A DNA stretch of 64,000 nucleotides from Mangifera indica (lineage: Eukaryota > Streptophyta > Magnoliopsida > Sapindales > Anacardiaceae): NCBI RefSeq assembly GCF_011075055.1, contig NC_058155.1:4390001-4454000 (forward strand). Reading direction: 5' to 3'. The stretch's first letter is position 1, and the number at the start of each line of letters is the position of its first letter. Made by a program: the position numbers and the translations under genes. The notes below the pieces were generated by a model. It was not told the origin of the DNA, did no database searches, and was given only the letters and a program-made list of their open reading frames with translations. Positions 24,042-36,400 of the stretch are shown piece after piece.

Positions 24042-25390
24042 TTAGAAGCTTGAACATTCTCAAATTGAAAGGAGATCAATTGAATGTTCAAAGGAGTTTG
24101 AAAATTCTCAAATAAGTAAGATGCTTAGTTGAAAAATTAATGGGTTGTTTCTTTTCTTATTCAATTTGTATAACTTTCTGTTTATGCTTAGTCTATGCTC
24201 TATTGAAAAATTAATGCTTAGTTTATGCTCTGTTGATTTGTTGTTGAATGAGTTAGTTGTATTGATTAATTTGGTTATAACGAATTTGAGATTTTTAAAC
24301 TTGGTTTCATGGATGTAAGTTATATTTATTGTTGAACTATGTAAAAATTGACTATTTTCTTTACATTTGATGCATATTTGCATTTTCCACTACATGGGTT
24401 ATCAAATACATGGCCACTTGTGTTATTAACATAAATACATAAATTTATGACAACTATTCATAGGCACCGTTCACGAGAATTATTCATAGACATTGTTCAC
24501 AGGGTTGGCTAGCAGACATGGATAGGTGGGTAAAAAGGCAAGCACAATATTGTTCAAGGGTATTATTCATAAGTACTGTTAACAAGATTGGTTGGTAAGC
24601 GTGTGTTAAAGTGTGATATTGTTCACAGGTATTATTTATAGGTACTATATATGGATATTATTCAAGGGATAGGCTGCTAAACGAGCACTATTCATGTTAT
24701 TGTCTATAGGTATTGTTTATGCTTTTTCTATTAAGAGTAGGAATGAAGGTAAAACGTGTATGAAGTTGAGGTTTTGACAATATCAATATAATGCATAAAA
24801 AGTGAATTAAAATTGCATAATATAATTGAAAAAAGTTAAATCAATTAATTTTCCATAAAGAAACATGTTTTCATTCTTATTTTATAAATAATTAACCCCT
24901 AAATTTTGGTATAATAAACATCCCTCTAAGGTTTAATGAAGTAACCAAATTCAATTTTTTTAAGTTCATAAATACTTCTATACAAATTTAACTTAATGGG
25001 TAAATATTGATAAACATTGATACATCTTTAACCTTTAAAGCTGATTGCCAGTGCTGTTTAAGTTTTAACTTCTAAAAGTCAATTATATTATTATAGGGAT
25101 ATTTCTGCTATTGTGGAAACTACGGGGATATTTTACATTTTAATATTAGCGTGTTGATATTTTATTTTTATGTAATTCCTAAGTTTATGGAGGAAGAAAT
25201 AAGAAATTTATTTAAAGTTTCAAATCTCTTGTTCTCAAAATGACAAATTGTACAATTAAATTTGGCTTTTCACTCTATGATAGTTAAATTGTGTATCGTA
25301 TCTATGTTAAAAACCTAGTTTTTTGTATTATGTATTATATTGTATGATATGCATTTTAAAAAATAAAATAATTATAAATAGTGCTGGTTT
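24042..25390 (+). repeat. Unit D: strongly deleted MULE-like copy
   Basis: 24042-24450 matches unit A 4170-4560 (the CAAAGGAGTTTGAA and TCAATTTGTATAACTTTCTG blocks). 25010-25390 matches 51600-51990, the right flank of the Ulp1-MULE (ATACATCTTTAACC, TCTAAAAGTCA, GGGGATATTTTACA). Left and right parts of the same inferred element thus lie 0.6 kb apart, which suggests an internally deleted derivative. No coding sequence remains. Confidence 0.5.
24446..24740. repeat. Degenerate array of TATTCATAGGTACTGTTCAC-like repeats
   Basis: About nine diverged copies of a 15-25-bp motif combining ATTCATAGG and TGTTCACAGG alternate with GGTTGGCTAGCA-like spacers. Spacing is irregular. Such CTGTTCA-rich arrays are often seen in plant LTRs, but no LTR ends are visible here. 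Confidence 0.65.
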
Positions 25391-25439
25391 ATTGGCCTAT
25401 CCTTGTACAATCCTATTGTATCATTGTTTTCTCTAAAAA

Positions 25440-25645
25440 AATGATTTTTCAAACCTTAGGTTAGAGGGGAATTGTTAGTTTTTAAACCTAGGGGAAAATG
25501 TGATAAATTTTTTATTTTTTAAATATTTTTGCTAAATAATGTGAAAAAATTAACAGATAGGTGGATGTTTGAGTTTTTCAAAGTTAATAATTAAGAACTT
25601 GAAAAAACACTAATCTTTGGGTGGGAATAAGTCTTTCGACCTTTT
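25440..25645. repeat. Single end of the 52898-53789 element family
   Basis: It reads CAAACCTTAGGTTAGAGGGG and ends AATCTTTGGGTGGGAATAAG followed by TCTTTCGACC. This matches the right inverted repeat of the 892-bp element (AACCTTGGGTGGGAATAAGT at about 53762). The opposite end is not visible nearby, so this is a truncated copy. Confidence 0.6.
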
Positions 25646-26286
25646 TTATATTAATTTTTTTTCTCCAATGTTGGGTGGTTTTATTTTAAGTTTTTATTAG
25701 TTGATTGACAAATGATGATAGAGTCATAAAGGTTCTCCCCCAACAAAAATCCTGAGTCAGCCACTGGCTCAGGGGTAACACTTCTATTTGTTCCTTTGCT
25801 CATATGGTCTTCTGCCTATTCAAGGAGTCAGGGCCGAACCAGCCCCATTCAAGGGTAGGACTAAGTCTATCCTTAAATTATAAAAATATTAGAACAATGA
25901 AATTCAAAACCAGATCAAATTGCTTATTTATTTGCTATTTAAATCAACCTTACCCCAACAATTGAAAAAAAAATTATTTAACATTCTAGTATTGCACCAC
26001 TAGTCTAATTTGAATAGATAATACTCAAACATTTTAAGATAGATATTGGCTATGTTTGTATCTATCTTTCCATTTCTTGTTGGTATTATTACAACTGAAA
26101 CATAAATAAGTTGTTAGCATTATCATAATTGAAACAAATATGGATTATTTATATTATAAAAAAGTAACTTATTCCCTTGATTCTATACAACGTTTAGAAA
26201 ATTACCATTTGTGGTACTTAATAATTCAGCGTTTTTCCAAAGCAACATATGCGTATATTGGTAAACAATTATGGCGTTGTGGAGGC
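25646..26286. other. No gene seen; possible further transposon end
   Basis: Non-coding. TCCTGAGTCAGCCACTG at 25749-25765 resembles, in reverse complement, the CAGTGGC-type terminus of some hAT elements. No partner end or 8-bp duplication could be found, so no element is called. Confidence 0.4.
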
Positions 26287-26564
26287 TAAAGTAGATTCAA
26301 GTCAAATTGAGTCTGAACAAGATTTAACTCGAACTTAGCCTAAATTTAGTTCGCAAAATGTCATTGAAGGAGTCAATAAGGTGAAAAGTGCTGAAGAGAT
26401 TAACAATGTCAATGCAAAGTGAACAATGTTGTTACAAAATGAATAATGTCATTGGAGGGGAAAATGAGCCAAAATGAGGGGAATTAGAGCTTAAAGTCAA
26501 GTTTAGCTCATTTGAGTTGAATATGGAATCAAATTTTAGTCATTTTGACTTAAATCCACCCTTA
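26287..26564. mobile_element. hAT-type MITE (about 278 bp)
   Basis: The ends TAAAGTAGATTCAAGTCAAA and TTTTGACTTAAATCCACCCT-TA form imperfect inverted repeats of about 22 bp. The flanks GTGGAGGC and TGAGAGGC share five of eight bases, which is weak support for an 8-bp duplication. The terminus resembles that of the better preserved hAT MITE at 35647. Confidence 0.6.
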
Positions 26565-27151
26565 TGAGAGGCCTCCCCTTGAAAAAACTTGGTTTTATTA
26601 CTAAAAGAAGCCCTCGTCCCTAGCTTGAAAGTATTGGACCAGCTTCATTATTTATTTCATTATTCTTTCATGTACTATGTTCATATTGTTTAACTATTGA
26701 ATGACAAAACCCACATACTCTTTGAGTAGCTGAAGTTGATGGTTATCGTTTATGGTTGATTCTAACACCATGATATTACAATCCTAACCAATACCTTAGA
26801 CATGGCCTTGAGATCTAATAGAACAATTTTGTCTAGCTACAGTGGTGAACAAATCAAGGATTACTAATGTAAAGCTAGCTGTATGGAAAGTCTCTTATTT
26901 GCCACTAACAATTTCAACAAACTACCACAACTCTAAGAAATATTAAGATAATATTTAGCCAATTTTAGGACAATGGGTTGCACTTACTAAAAAACCAAGA
27001 CTAAGGTTTCCATATGTTTAGCAAAAACTAATTAATAGCCTAGTCAACCAAAAAAGTAAATAACCTAATGGTTGAATGATTATTTTCCACCTAAACTTTT
27101 ATAAAACAAAAATTTCTATCTTTTAAATTTGAAATGTTTGTTTGCACATCT
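26565..27151. other. No gene seen
   Basis: AT-rich sequence with stops in all frames and no recognised motif. It ends at the 5' LTR of copia 1, where the last five bases CATCT are the target-site copy. Confidence 0.6.
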
Positions 27152-27522
27152 TGTTGAAAAATATATACATATTGGCTCTTTAGGTCCTATATGGACTATT
27201 TTAATTTCTTTGTATTTTACCAAAGGCTATAAATAGAGGTCTTGGTTTTAATTCAAAATCATCCCAAAAGCAATTGTAGTCAAATACAGTTGTATTGAGA
27301 GAATCCTATTATTAGGGATCGCTAGTAGTTTATTTTTCCTTTGTAACTATTGTTTGAAGATAGTGAAAGTAGTTAGCAACGCCGAGGATGTAGATACATT
27401 TATCGAACCTAATAAATTCTTGTGTTCTCTTTCTTTTATTTTTCTACATTTTATTTTCTACCTCAATTATTTATTATATACAATAGCATAGAAATTGTGT
27501 TTTATATTTTTGCTGCACAACA
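27152..27522 (+). repeat. 5' LTR of copia 1
   Basis: TGTTGAAAAATATATACATA to GCTGCACAACA, 371 bp, with inverted TGTTG/CAACA ends. It contains GCTATAAATAGAGG at about 27229-27242, a TATA box for the element's transcript. It aligns with the 3' LTR without a large gap. Confidence 0.93.
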
Positions 27523-27524
27523 AG

Positions 27525-27536
27525 TGGTATTAGAGC
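27525..27536 (+). other. Primer-binding site of copia 1
   Basis: TGGTATTAGAGC lies two bases after the LTR end. It is complementary to the 3' end of plant initiator Met-tRNA except for one C to T change. Confidence 0.88.
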
Positions 27537-27792
27537 TTAGGTTTAGGACAATGAGTAGCTATTTATATGGTTATGTGCATGTCTAGGAAAATTTTATCTA
27601 AGGAGGTTGGTTTTTAAGGAGACTTAATCTCCACCAATCTTTCCTGAGTATTTTCCTGGTACATATATTATCATTTTTTGACACTTACTACTATCCTAGG
27701 TTATAGTAATTTTGTTTTAGCTATTGAATATAAATTTGTGAAACTTGGTTATTTGAAAAATTATTTACCAAGTAAATCATAATTAGTAGAAA

Positions 27793-30700
27793 ATGACATC
27801 GACATCAACAAAGACAATTATAACAATGGCAAAAATTGATATGGAAAAATTTGATGGCCGAAACAATTTTAGCTTGTGGCAATATGAAGTGATGGACGCC
27901 CTGTGTCAAGAAAATCTTTACATAGCTCTGGAGGAGGAAAAACCAAATAAGATAAATGACAAAGAATAGGCAAGGATCAACCTCTAAGTTTGTGGTACAA
28001 TCTGTATGTGTCTTTATAGAGAACAAAAATATCTATTTATGAAAAAGACATCTACAAGTAAGATGTGGAAGACATTAGAAAACAAGTATATGAAAAAGAG
28101 CAATGCAAATAGACTTTATTTGAAGAAGAGATTGTTTTCATCTTCAGTTGAAAACCCGGTACAAGTATAAGTAATCATATTAATACTTTTAACCAGTTGA
28201 TAATTGATTTACTGAACCTAGATAAAACCTTCAAAGATGAAGATAAGACAATGTTTCTACTAGAATCTCTTCCTGAATAATTAGATCATTTAAGCATTAC
28301 ATTACTTCATGGAAAGGAGAAAGTGACTTATGATAGGGTATGTGCTGCTTTGAATAATAAGAGACGACTATTGAAGCCTTTACTGCAAGAGGACGAAGTC
28401 AAAGTCATAAGCAAGAAAGAAAGGGTAGATCTCAGTCAAAGAAAAAGCCTAGTAAAGATGAATAAGCTTTCTGTCGAGAAAAAAGACATTGGAAGAAAGA
28501 TTGTCCAAAGGTACAAAGGAAAGATAAAGGTAAGACCAAAGTTGCTTCAGATGCATATATAGCTGAAATTGAAGAAGATGAGTCAACTTTGTTCTACTAA
28601 GTCTACCATTGACATCTCAGTATGATGAATGGCTTTAAGATTTGGGTAGCACTTATCATATGTGTCTACACAAGGAATGGTTCTTCAATTATGAAAAACT
28701 AAATGGTGGAGTTGTTTTCATGGGTAATGATAATCCTTACAAAACTAAAAGGATAGGTTCAATAAGTTTAAAGAATAATGATGGATCAATTAGAGTTCTG
28801 ACAAATGTTCGACATGTATCATAGTTGAAGAAAAATCTCATCTCTTTGGGAGTTTTGGAATCCAAAGGCTTCAAGGTATTAATGCAAGATAAAGTCTTGA
28901 AAGTTATCTCTGGTACTCTTGTAGTGATGAAAGGTACAAGAAGAAATGACTTGTATTATTATAATAGTGGTATAGTTTTTAAATCAATAATTGCAGTATC
29001 TAAAAAAGATGTAGATAATGAAACAACCAGATTATGGCATAAGCGTTTGGGACATGTAGGGGAAAAAACCTTATTTAGATTAGTGAAATAAGGCTTATTG
29101 AAAAGAGGAAAGACCTGCAAGTTGGATTTTTGTGAGCACTATGTTTTGAGAAAACAGAAAAAAGTAAGATTTAGTACTACAATTCATAATACTGAGGTAT
29201 TTTGGATTATGTTCACTTTGATGTGTAGGGACCTACTAAGGCAACTTTCTTGGGAGGTAGACACTACTCTGTTACTTTTGTTGATGACTTTTCTAGAAGG
29301 TCATGGGTGTACACTTTAAAGAAGAAGAATGATGTATTAGGTGTTTTCTTGAAATGGAAAAAGATGGTTGAAACTTAGACTAGCAAAAAAATCAAACAAC
29401 TAAGGACTGATAATAGTGGTGAGTATACTAGTAATTCGTTTTTTGAAGTTTGTTAAGTTGAAGACATTGTACGCCATTTCTCAATCAAAGGAATACCACA
29501 ATAGAATATAGTGGCAAAACGTATGAATCGAACCTTGCTAGAGAAGGTTAGATGCATGTTGTCTAATGCTACGTTAGGCAAAACATTTTGGGTTGAGGCT
29601 GTTACATATGTATGTCATCTCATTAATCATTTACTATCCATTGCAATTGAAGGGAAAACACCCTTTGAGGTATGGTCTGGAAAACCTACTAATGATTATG
29701 ATTCCTTACTTATGTTTGGTTCGACTGTCTATTATCGTACAAAGGAGTATAAATTAGATCGAAGAGCTAAGAAAGCAATTTTCATGGGGATTAGTTCTAG
29801 AGTGAAAGGATATCATCTTTGGTGTCTAAAGTTAAAGAAAATCATTCACAATAGGGATGTTACCTTTGATGAATCTACCATGTTAAAGAAGGTAACAAAG
29901 AAGACCAATGATACACAATAGCAGGTGGAGTATACTCCGCAATAGGTGGAGTTTGAAACAATCACTACAATAAACCCAGCCAGAGTTGTTGAAAATGGTA
30001 GTGATACTCCAGTGGTAGAAAAGAAAAGTGAAGATGAAGAGGTTTCAACCCAAGAACCTCAACAACAATAAGAATCAATTGCATCATATAGGCCAAAATG
30101 AGAAATGCGTAAACCTGCTCGATTTGTTAATATGATGGCCTATGCACTTCCAATTGTATATGATAATATTCCTTCCACCTACAAAGAAGTAGTCAAAAGT
30201 CCAAAAGTTGAAAAGTGGAAGAAAGCCATGGATGAGGAGTTATAATCCCTTTAGAAAAATGAAACTTGGTAGTTCGTTCAATTACCGAATAACAAGAAGG
30301 CAATTGAGTGCAAGTAGGCGTATGCAAGAAAAGATAGATTTCCTAACAAAGAAGATATTCGCTACAAGACAAGGTTGGTAGAAAAAGGCTACTCTTAAAA
30401 GGAAAAGATTGATTTCAATGAAGTATTTTCTCCAGTTGTTAAGCATTCCTTTATTAGAATTTTGTTGGCCTTGGTAACACAATTAAATCTCGAACTAGTT
30501 CAACTTGATGTGAAAATTGCGTTTCTATATGGTAATTTGGAAGAAGAAATCTACATGACTCAGCCTGAAGGATTTAAGGTTACTGATAAAGAGAATTGGG
30601 TTTGCAAACTGAAGAAATCACTTTATGGATTGAAACAATCACTAAGATAATGGTACAAGCGATTTGATCGATTCATGATGGAGCATAAGTGCACAAGAAG

Positions 30701-31700
30701 CAAGTATAATAATTGTATATATTTTTGTAAGCTACAAGATGAGTTTTTCATTTATCTATTATTGTATGTTGATGATACACTGATAACTTCAAAGAACTAA
30801 AAAGAAATTGAGAAATTAAAGGCACAGGTCAATCAAGAGTTTGAAATGAAAGACCTAGGAGAAGCTAAGAAGATTCTAGGTATGGAGATTAGTAGAGATA
30901 GAAGAAGAAACAAGGTTAGTTTGACTCAAAAAGAATATTTGAAGAATGTACTACACTGTTTTGGCATTTCTGAGAAGTTAAAACTTGTAAATAGTCCACT
31001 TGCTTTTTATTTCAAGATTAGTGCATCTTTATCTCTATATACAGATGAAGAGCGAAAATATATGTTACAAGTTCTATATTCTAATGCAATTGGTAGATTG
31101 ATGTATGTAATAGTGTGTACAAGACTTGACATTTCACATGTAGTTAGAGTTGTGAGCAGGTATATGCATGATCCTGGTAAGGGACATTTACAGACTGTGA
31201 AATGGATTCTCGTGGTGCTTACTAAAGACTGTAGATATGGGTTTAGTATTTGAGCAGGATGATGTACTTATCAATATGTGACTAGATATGTTGACTTTGA
31301 TTATGCTGGTGATTTGGATAAATGTCAATTAACTATTGGTTATGTCTTTACTCTTACAAAAGCACCAGTCAGTTGAAAATCTACCTTGCAGTCTACAGTT
31401 GTTTTGTCTACTACAAAAGCTATAAAGGAAGCTATTTGGTTACAAGGATTGCTAGAAGAATTAGGAATTGTTTAGAAACATGTCAATGTGTATTCTGATA
31501 ATCAAAGTGCAATTCATTTGGCAAAGAATTCGGTATTCCATGCACGAACTAAGCATATTGACATTAGATATCATTTTGTAAGGGAGATTATTGAAGAAGG
31601 AAATATACCTGAAAATTGGGACTACTGAGAACCCTGTAGATATGATGACCAAGGTGGTAATAATGATCAAGTTTAATCATTGTTTGAACTTGATCAACAT
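27793..31700 (+). pseudogene. gag-pol of copia 1 (gag, protease, integrase, RT, RNase H)
   Basis: From the ATG at 27793: gag (KIDMEKFDGRNNFSLWQYEV, first stop TAG at about 27967), and a zinc knuckle at about 28470-28515 with the first Cys codon lost (FCREKRHWKKDC). The protease site reads DLGST instead of DSGST (about 28639). Then come GAG-pre-integrase (LWHKRLGHVGEKTL), integrase (FVDDFSRRSWVY; RTDNSGEYTS), RT (QLDVKIAFLYGNLEEEIYM at about 30506; LLYVDDTLI at about 30758) and RNase H ([13 protein letters not shown]). Stops and frameshifts break it into more than ten pieces, and both the protease triad and the zinc knuckle are damaged. Confidence 0.92.
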
Positions 31701-31791
31701 CCTACTAGCTTAGACGTATTTAAAGTTGTTACTGAAGAAGAAAAATATAAGGGAAATTTGGTGGGACTCGCTAAATCGCCAAGGTGGAGAC

Positions 31792-32162
31792 TATTGAAAA
31801 AAATATATATATTGGCTCTTTAGGTCCCACATGGACTATTTTAATCTTTTTGTATTTTACCAAAGACTATAAATAGAGGCTTTGGTATTTATTCAAAATC
31901 ATCCCAAAAGCAATTGTAGTCAAACATAATTGTATTAAGAAAATCCTATTATTAGGGATCTCTAATAGTTTATTTTTTCTTTGTAACTATTCTTTGAAGA
32001 TAGTGAAAGTAGTCAATGGTGCCGAGGACATAGGTACATTTACCGAACCTCGTAAATTTTTGTGTTCTCTTTCTTTTATTTTTTTGTATTTTATTTTCTA
32101 CCTTAATTATTTATTATATTTAATAGCATAGAAATTGTATTTTATATTTTCGTCGCACAACA
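31792..32162 (+). repeat. 3' LTR of copia 1
   Basis: 371 bp, preceded by the purine tract AAGGTGGAGA. It ends CGCACAACA. Equal length to the 5' LTR with scattered substitutions, so a simple LTR-divergence date is possible. The ACTATAAATAGAGG box is kept at about 31867. Confidence 0.93.
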
Positions 32163-32387
32163 CATTTACCATCTACTTCTAATAATGGAAATTGTTATTT
32201 GGAAAATGATGTAAAAAACATTTATCCATGATTTTAATTATCTTTTAATTAATCAAGATAAATAAAAACACAAAAAATTATTTGTCTTATATCACTATGT
32301 TTAACCTACATACTCTCACTGTCACTTACTCCAACTCATTGCCAATGAACTCTCCAATGAAATTTTGACTCAAATTAGAAACAGTCA

Positions 32388-32710
32388 AAAGCTACTCACA
32401 TCGAGCTAGACAATAATCAAATCACATGTGCAATTCCTACTGAGTTAGACAATTTATCAAATTTAACTTTTTTGTCTCTCTGCCACAACAAGCTTTAATG
32501 TGGGATGTCTCGCCCTATTTCCAAATGTCAAACCTGGAAGCTATTGACTTTTCTCAGAATGGATTAATGAGTATCATTTTCAAGATGAATTTTCCAGCTA
32601 TAAAAGCTCAACAAACTTTTACTTCTCTGAAAAATGTCTCTCTTTTGTGTTATCCCACCATAGATAGCAAACTACTCGTCTTTGATTCATTTTCAAGCCA
32701 ACAATAGTAA
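32388..32710 (+). pseudogene. Leucine-rich-repeat gene fragment
   Basis: One frame reads ATHIELDNNQITCAIPTELD and goes on NLSNLTFLSLCHNKL, then a stop. After a frameshift the next frame (32498 on) reads SNLEAIDFSQNGL. These are successive plant-type LRRs (L-x-x-L-x-L-x-x-N-x-x-x-x-x-IP). Only about two and a half repeats remain. There is no kinase, transmembrane segment or start. It is probably debris of an LRR receptor-like gene captured in, or predating, the transposon cluster. It lies 225 bp after copia 1. The source gene cannot be identified. Confidence 0.68.
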
Positions 32711-33451
32711 GTCGATTGGATCACTCCTTTGAAGACTAGAAAGTTAAAGAATTTGAACTTTTTTTATTATCATGTGTTTACTGTTGTACAATATAAATAT
32801 AAAAAAATTAACAATCAAATAGTATAGAAAATGAGACACTGGATATTTAAAGTGGTTTGGCTCGATGGTTATGATACCTACCTCTATAGGTAGCTATTAG
32901 TTGATATGTATGTGGCAGTAAGTATGCAATAAGAAATAAATGCTCATGATGTGTGATTTTAAGTCTATGTCAATTTGTCTCTTTCTCTATGTTGGTATAT
33001 GTCCTTTTTATCTCTCAAATGCTCTTTTATATTTAAAAGATTATGAAGGAGATATAGCATTTAAAATAGGAGAATCAAGAGATTCCTAATTAAAATAGGA
33101 TTCTTATAGTTTATTCACATTCAAATTTAATTAAAAAAGAGAATATTCATAATATAAGAAGTATCCCGATTAGGAAGTTGAAGATAGCTTTATGTTTCTA
33201 TTATGGGTGTAAAATAGGAAAATGTTTGTAAAACTTCTAAACAAATTATATGCTAAGCAAAAATTGTTTTAATAGGAAACATATCCAATAAAACTGTCAT
33301 GAGAAACATGTTTTAATGATAGTTTGTAAAATTGAAACTACAAGTATCCGAAGTTCTCATTTATCCTACAAGATCAGTTCCATACATGTATTACGAATCT
33401 TCAGCTTCCATGTGCCCTATGAGCCCCAACTTTATTTCATGGTCTTAGCAC
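32711..33451. other. No gene seen
   Basis: Non-coding, AT-rich. It may contain the true left end of unit C, because unit B is truncated at the matching point and cannot show where the element starts. I could not find a terminal inverted repeat by eye. Confidence 0.45.
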
Positions 33452-36400
33452 GGCTTGGCACTATTGCACACCCTATGCATCCTTAAAACTTATAGGACAT
33501 CACTGTGAATAGATGAACATAATATATGAGCATTCATTCAACTTTACTTTGTTGCACATTCATAAGCTTTGAGTGAACGAGCGTGCACTTCTTCACTATG
33601 TGAATGATTTCCTTTGCTAATGGTCTTTTATAATCATGATTTCATGCACGATTATGCATGTCCTTGAACACTTGTTCATGCCTATGCCATGAACGTCTTT
33701 TTCCCTTCCGTTCATGACCATAGCTTTCTATATGGTTATTATTGTCATTTCACATTCAAGAATAATAATACACTCTTTTACACGGTCATGTATCGTGTCT
33801 AGTCCAAAATGTCAAGAATGATCGTTGTGTCTTTCATACAACCGTTTGTTGTTCTTCAAAATCTCTATCCTAATTAACAAACAATCGTGCAAGTCCTAGG
33901 GAGAGTCCCTTGAAAAAGGTATAAGACTATAACAAGAAGACCTTATACTAAGAAAGGAACAACTCTAAGAAGATGATCTAGCAATAACAAATCCGTCAGT
34001 CCAACGGACAAAGATGGGGAGAAGATAGACAGTAAGAGTTAAGGAAGTACAAAGAATGAAGAATGAAGTAATTAGGAGAAGGGGGAATTGGATTAAGCTA
34101 GTTTGAATTTTTTTCTGAAATTTTTTTATGCAGGTTTTCAAGGGGAGTTTATGTTAAAGAACTTGTAAAAATTTGAACTATTTGTTTTTTTAACTATTTG
34201 GTTGTTTATTTAGAGCAAATGTTTTGTTTATAGTTGAATGTTTGGTTGTGTTCATTATTTTATCTATCTAGTTTCTTTGTCCCTTTTTTGAACTATATGT
34301 TGGGTCTGTATCAGGATGTTTAATTTAAGATATTTGGTCAAGTACTCAATTTGATATATGATGAATATTCTGCTCAAATAGTTAGTCTACCTAGATGTGT
34401 GCACATATTGTCTTAAGATGATTATGTCTAAGTAATTGTTTGTAGGCGAAATTTGAAGTTTTTGAATATATTGGGCAGGTTTTTATAGGGTTGAGTCATT
34501 GAAGGCTAAGATTTTTATTTGCTACCTATTACAACTTTGTTCATCGATTTTTCAAATGAGGAGACTGTAAACTCTCAATGGATAAACCAAAATGTAAATA
34601 ATAAACTTGCAATATTTTGTGTCCAAATTGCAAGCACTTTCTAATACAACACTTATGTATGACCAACATTTGATATAAATTAGTTTTTATACTACACTTG
34701 AAATACATTGTACTTCCTTTTTTGCTAGTACGAGTGGACGAGTGCATTTTGTTTTCTATTTTTCCAAAATTTGGCAAGCGGCATAAACCAATGGCATGAA
34801 GTTTAGTAATTAACAACCCTTCTACTACATTTTTAATAACTTGAGTATTTTCACTATTGAAATGCTAGTATTATAAGGGTCTTCTATTTAATCTTTCTTG
34901 ATGATTTTTTCCTAAATATCTTTTAACAAAAAATCCATGACTACATATTGAAAGCTCTACTATACCCAAAGGTTGATTTCAACCTTTCTCAAATTGAAGA
35001 GAGTTCGGTTGAGTGTTCAAAGGAGTTTGAACATTTTCACCTAAGTTTGATGATTAACTGAAAAATTCATGGGATGCTCCTTTTCTTATTCAATTTGTAT
35101 AACATTTTGTTAATCGCAATTTAATTTTTCAGTTTATCCTCTATTGATTTGTTGTAGAATGATTTAGTTTTATTGATTAATTTGGTTATAGTGGATTTGA
35201 GATTTTTGAACTTAATCTCATGGATGCAAGCTTATATGTTTATTGTTGAACCATGTAAAATTAACTACCCTTTTAAGTTTGATGCATGTTTGTATTTTCT
35301 ACTATATGAGTTCCTAAATACGTAGTCATGTGTATTGTTAATGTAAATACTTAAATTATGTCAACGAATTGTGACCACAACTAACATGTATCATTTTCAC
35401 AACTCCGTGTTTCATATTTATAGTGAGTGACTTATATTTGGATAAATGTAGTAATTATGGGTAATAATATGGTTATTGAAATGTAAGTAAGAGTGTATGT
35501 ATTTCATCTGTCGTTGGCGAATTCTAAAAAGATGGTTATGTGCATAAAAAGAAACTTATTAGCATTGTTAAGTTATTGTGGAGATTGTGATATACATGAT
35601 CTTAGTATAAGGCTAGCTTGAAGAACATAGATGGTGTTTCTCAAACTAGGGCTGGATTTGAACCGAGCCAGCTCGAGCTCGACTCAGTCGAGCCCGAAAC
35701 CAGCCGACCTTAGCTGAGCTCGGTCGAACCCGAGCTACTTGTCAGATTTTCTAATTAAAATTTTTAATACAAAACGATATCGTTTTGATCAATATGTGTT
35801 AAAACGACATCATTTTGATAACGAAAAATAAGTCGAATCGAATTCGAGCCAAATTTGGGCCAGCCTTAGCCCAGTTGGATTGAGCTCGAGCTCGAACTCG
35901 AGCCAACTATATATGAACCAAGCCGAACTCAAGCTCAAGTGAGCTCAAGCTCGGTTCGGCTTGAATCCAGCCCTATCTCAAACTATTTACCTTGTGGACT
36001 CGAAATCACTCTTTGCTAGTTAGTATTGGTAGTCAGTCGAAAAAATTTTCAAGAGTTTAGTCAGCAAATTTTTTTTCCACAAAACAATATTTTCTTTTTA
36101 GTTTCCTAGAGGATGTCCTCCCAGCCTCTCCACTACCCTGCCCTTGACCCCTTCAAGCTATAGTGATTACAAAGAAGTGAAGCGAAAATGATAGAGATAG
36201 ACTTGTTATAATAGCGAGTAGTGTATTCTATAATAAATTGATGTAATTTATTACTGACAGACTAGCCTTTGATGAAGCTTTATAAGCTCATCCCTCTTTT
36301 ATTCATTACTGATATGTTTGCATAAGAAACGCAGGAGTTTATGACATACAACCAAAAACTAATTACTTGTAATGTGATCTTCTTACAGTATACTTTTTCA

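Larger units (their letters stand above)
27152..32162 (+). mobile_element. Ty1/copia element 1 (Tork/TNT1-like), complete structure, dead coding
   Basis: Two 371-bp LTRs (27152-27522 and 31792-32162), a PBS, a gag-pol region and a purine tract before the 3' LTR. The flanks are CATCT (left) and CATTT (right), a 5-bp duplication with one change. The 3' LTR starts TATTGA instead of TGTTGA, so its terminal TG is mutated. Many stops remain in gag-pol. The RT wording (QPEGFKV ... VCKLKKSLYGLKQS) is of the TNT1-94/Tork type. Confidence 0.92.

Noticed and set aside
24446..24740. CRISPR-like or satellite array
   Set aside because: Repeat units vary in length and sequence and spacers are not unique. 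The context is plant transposon DNA, so neither label applies.
25749..25780. CAGTGGC-type hAT terminus
   Set aside because: No partner end within 1 kb and no 8-bp duplication. Recorded only as a possibility in the gap entry.
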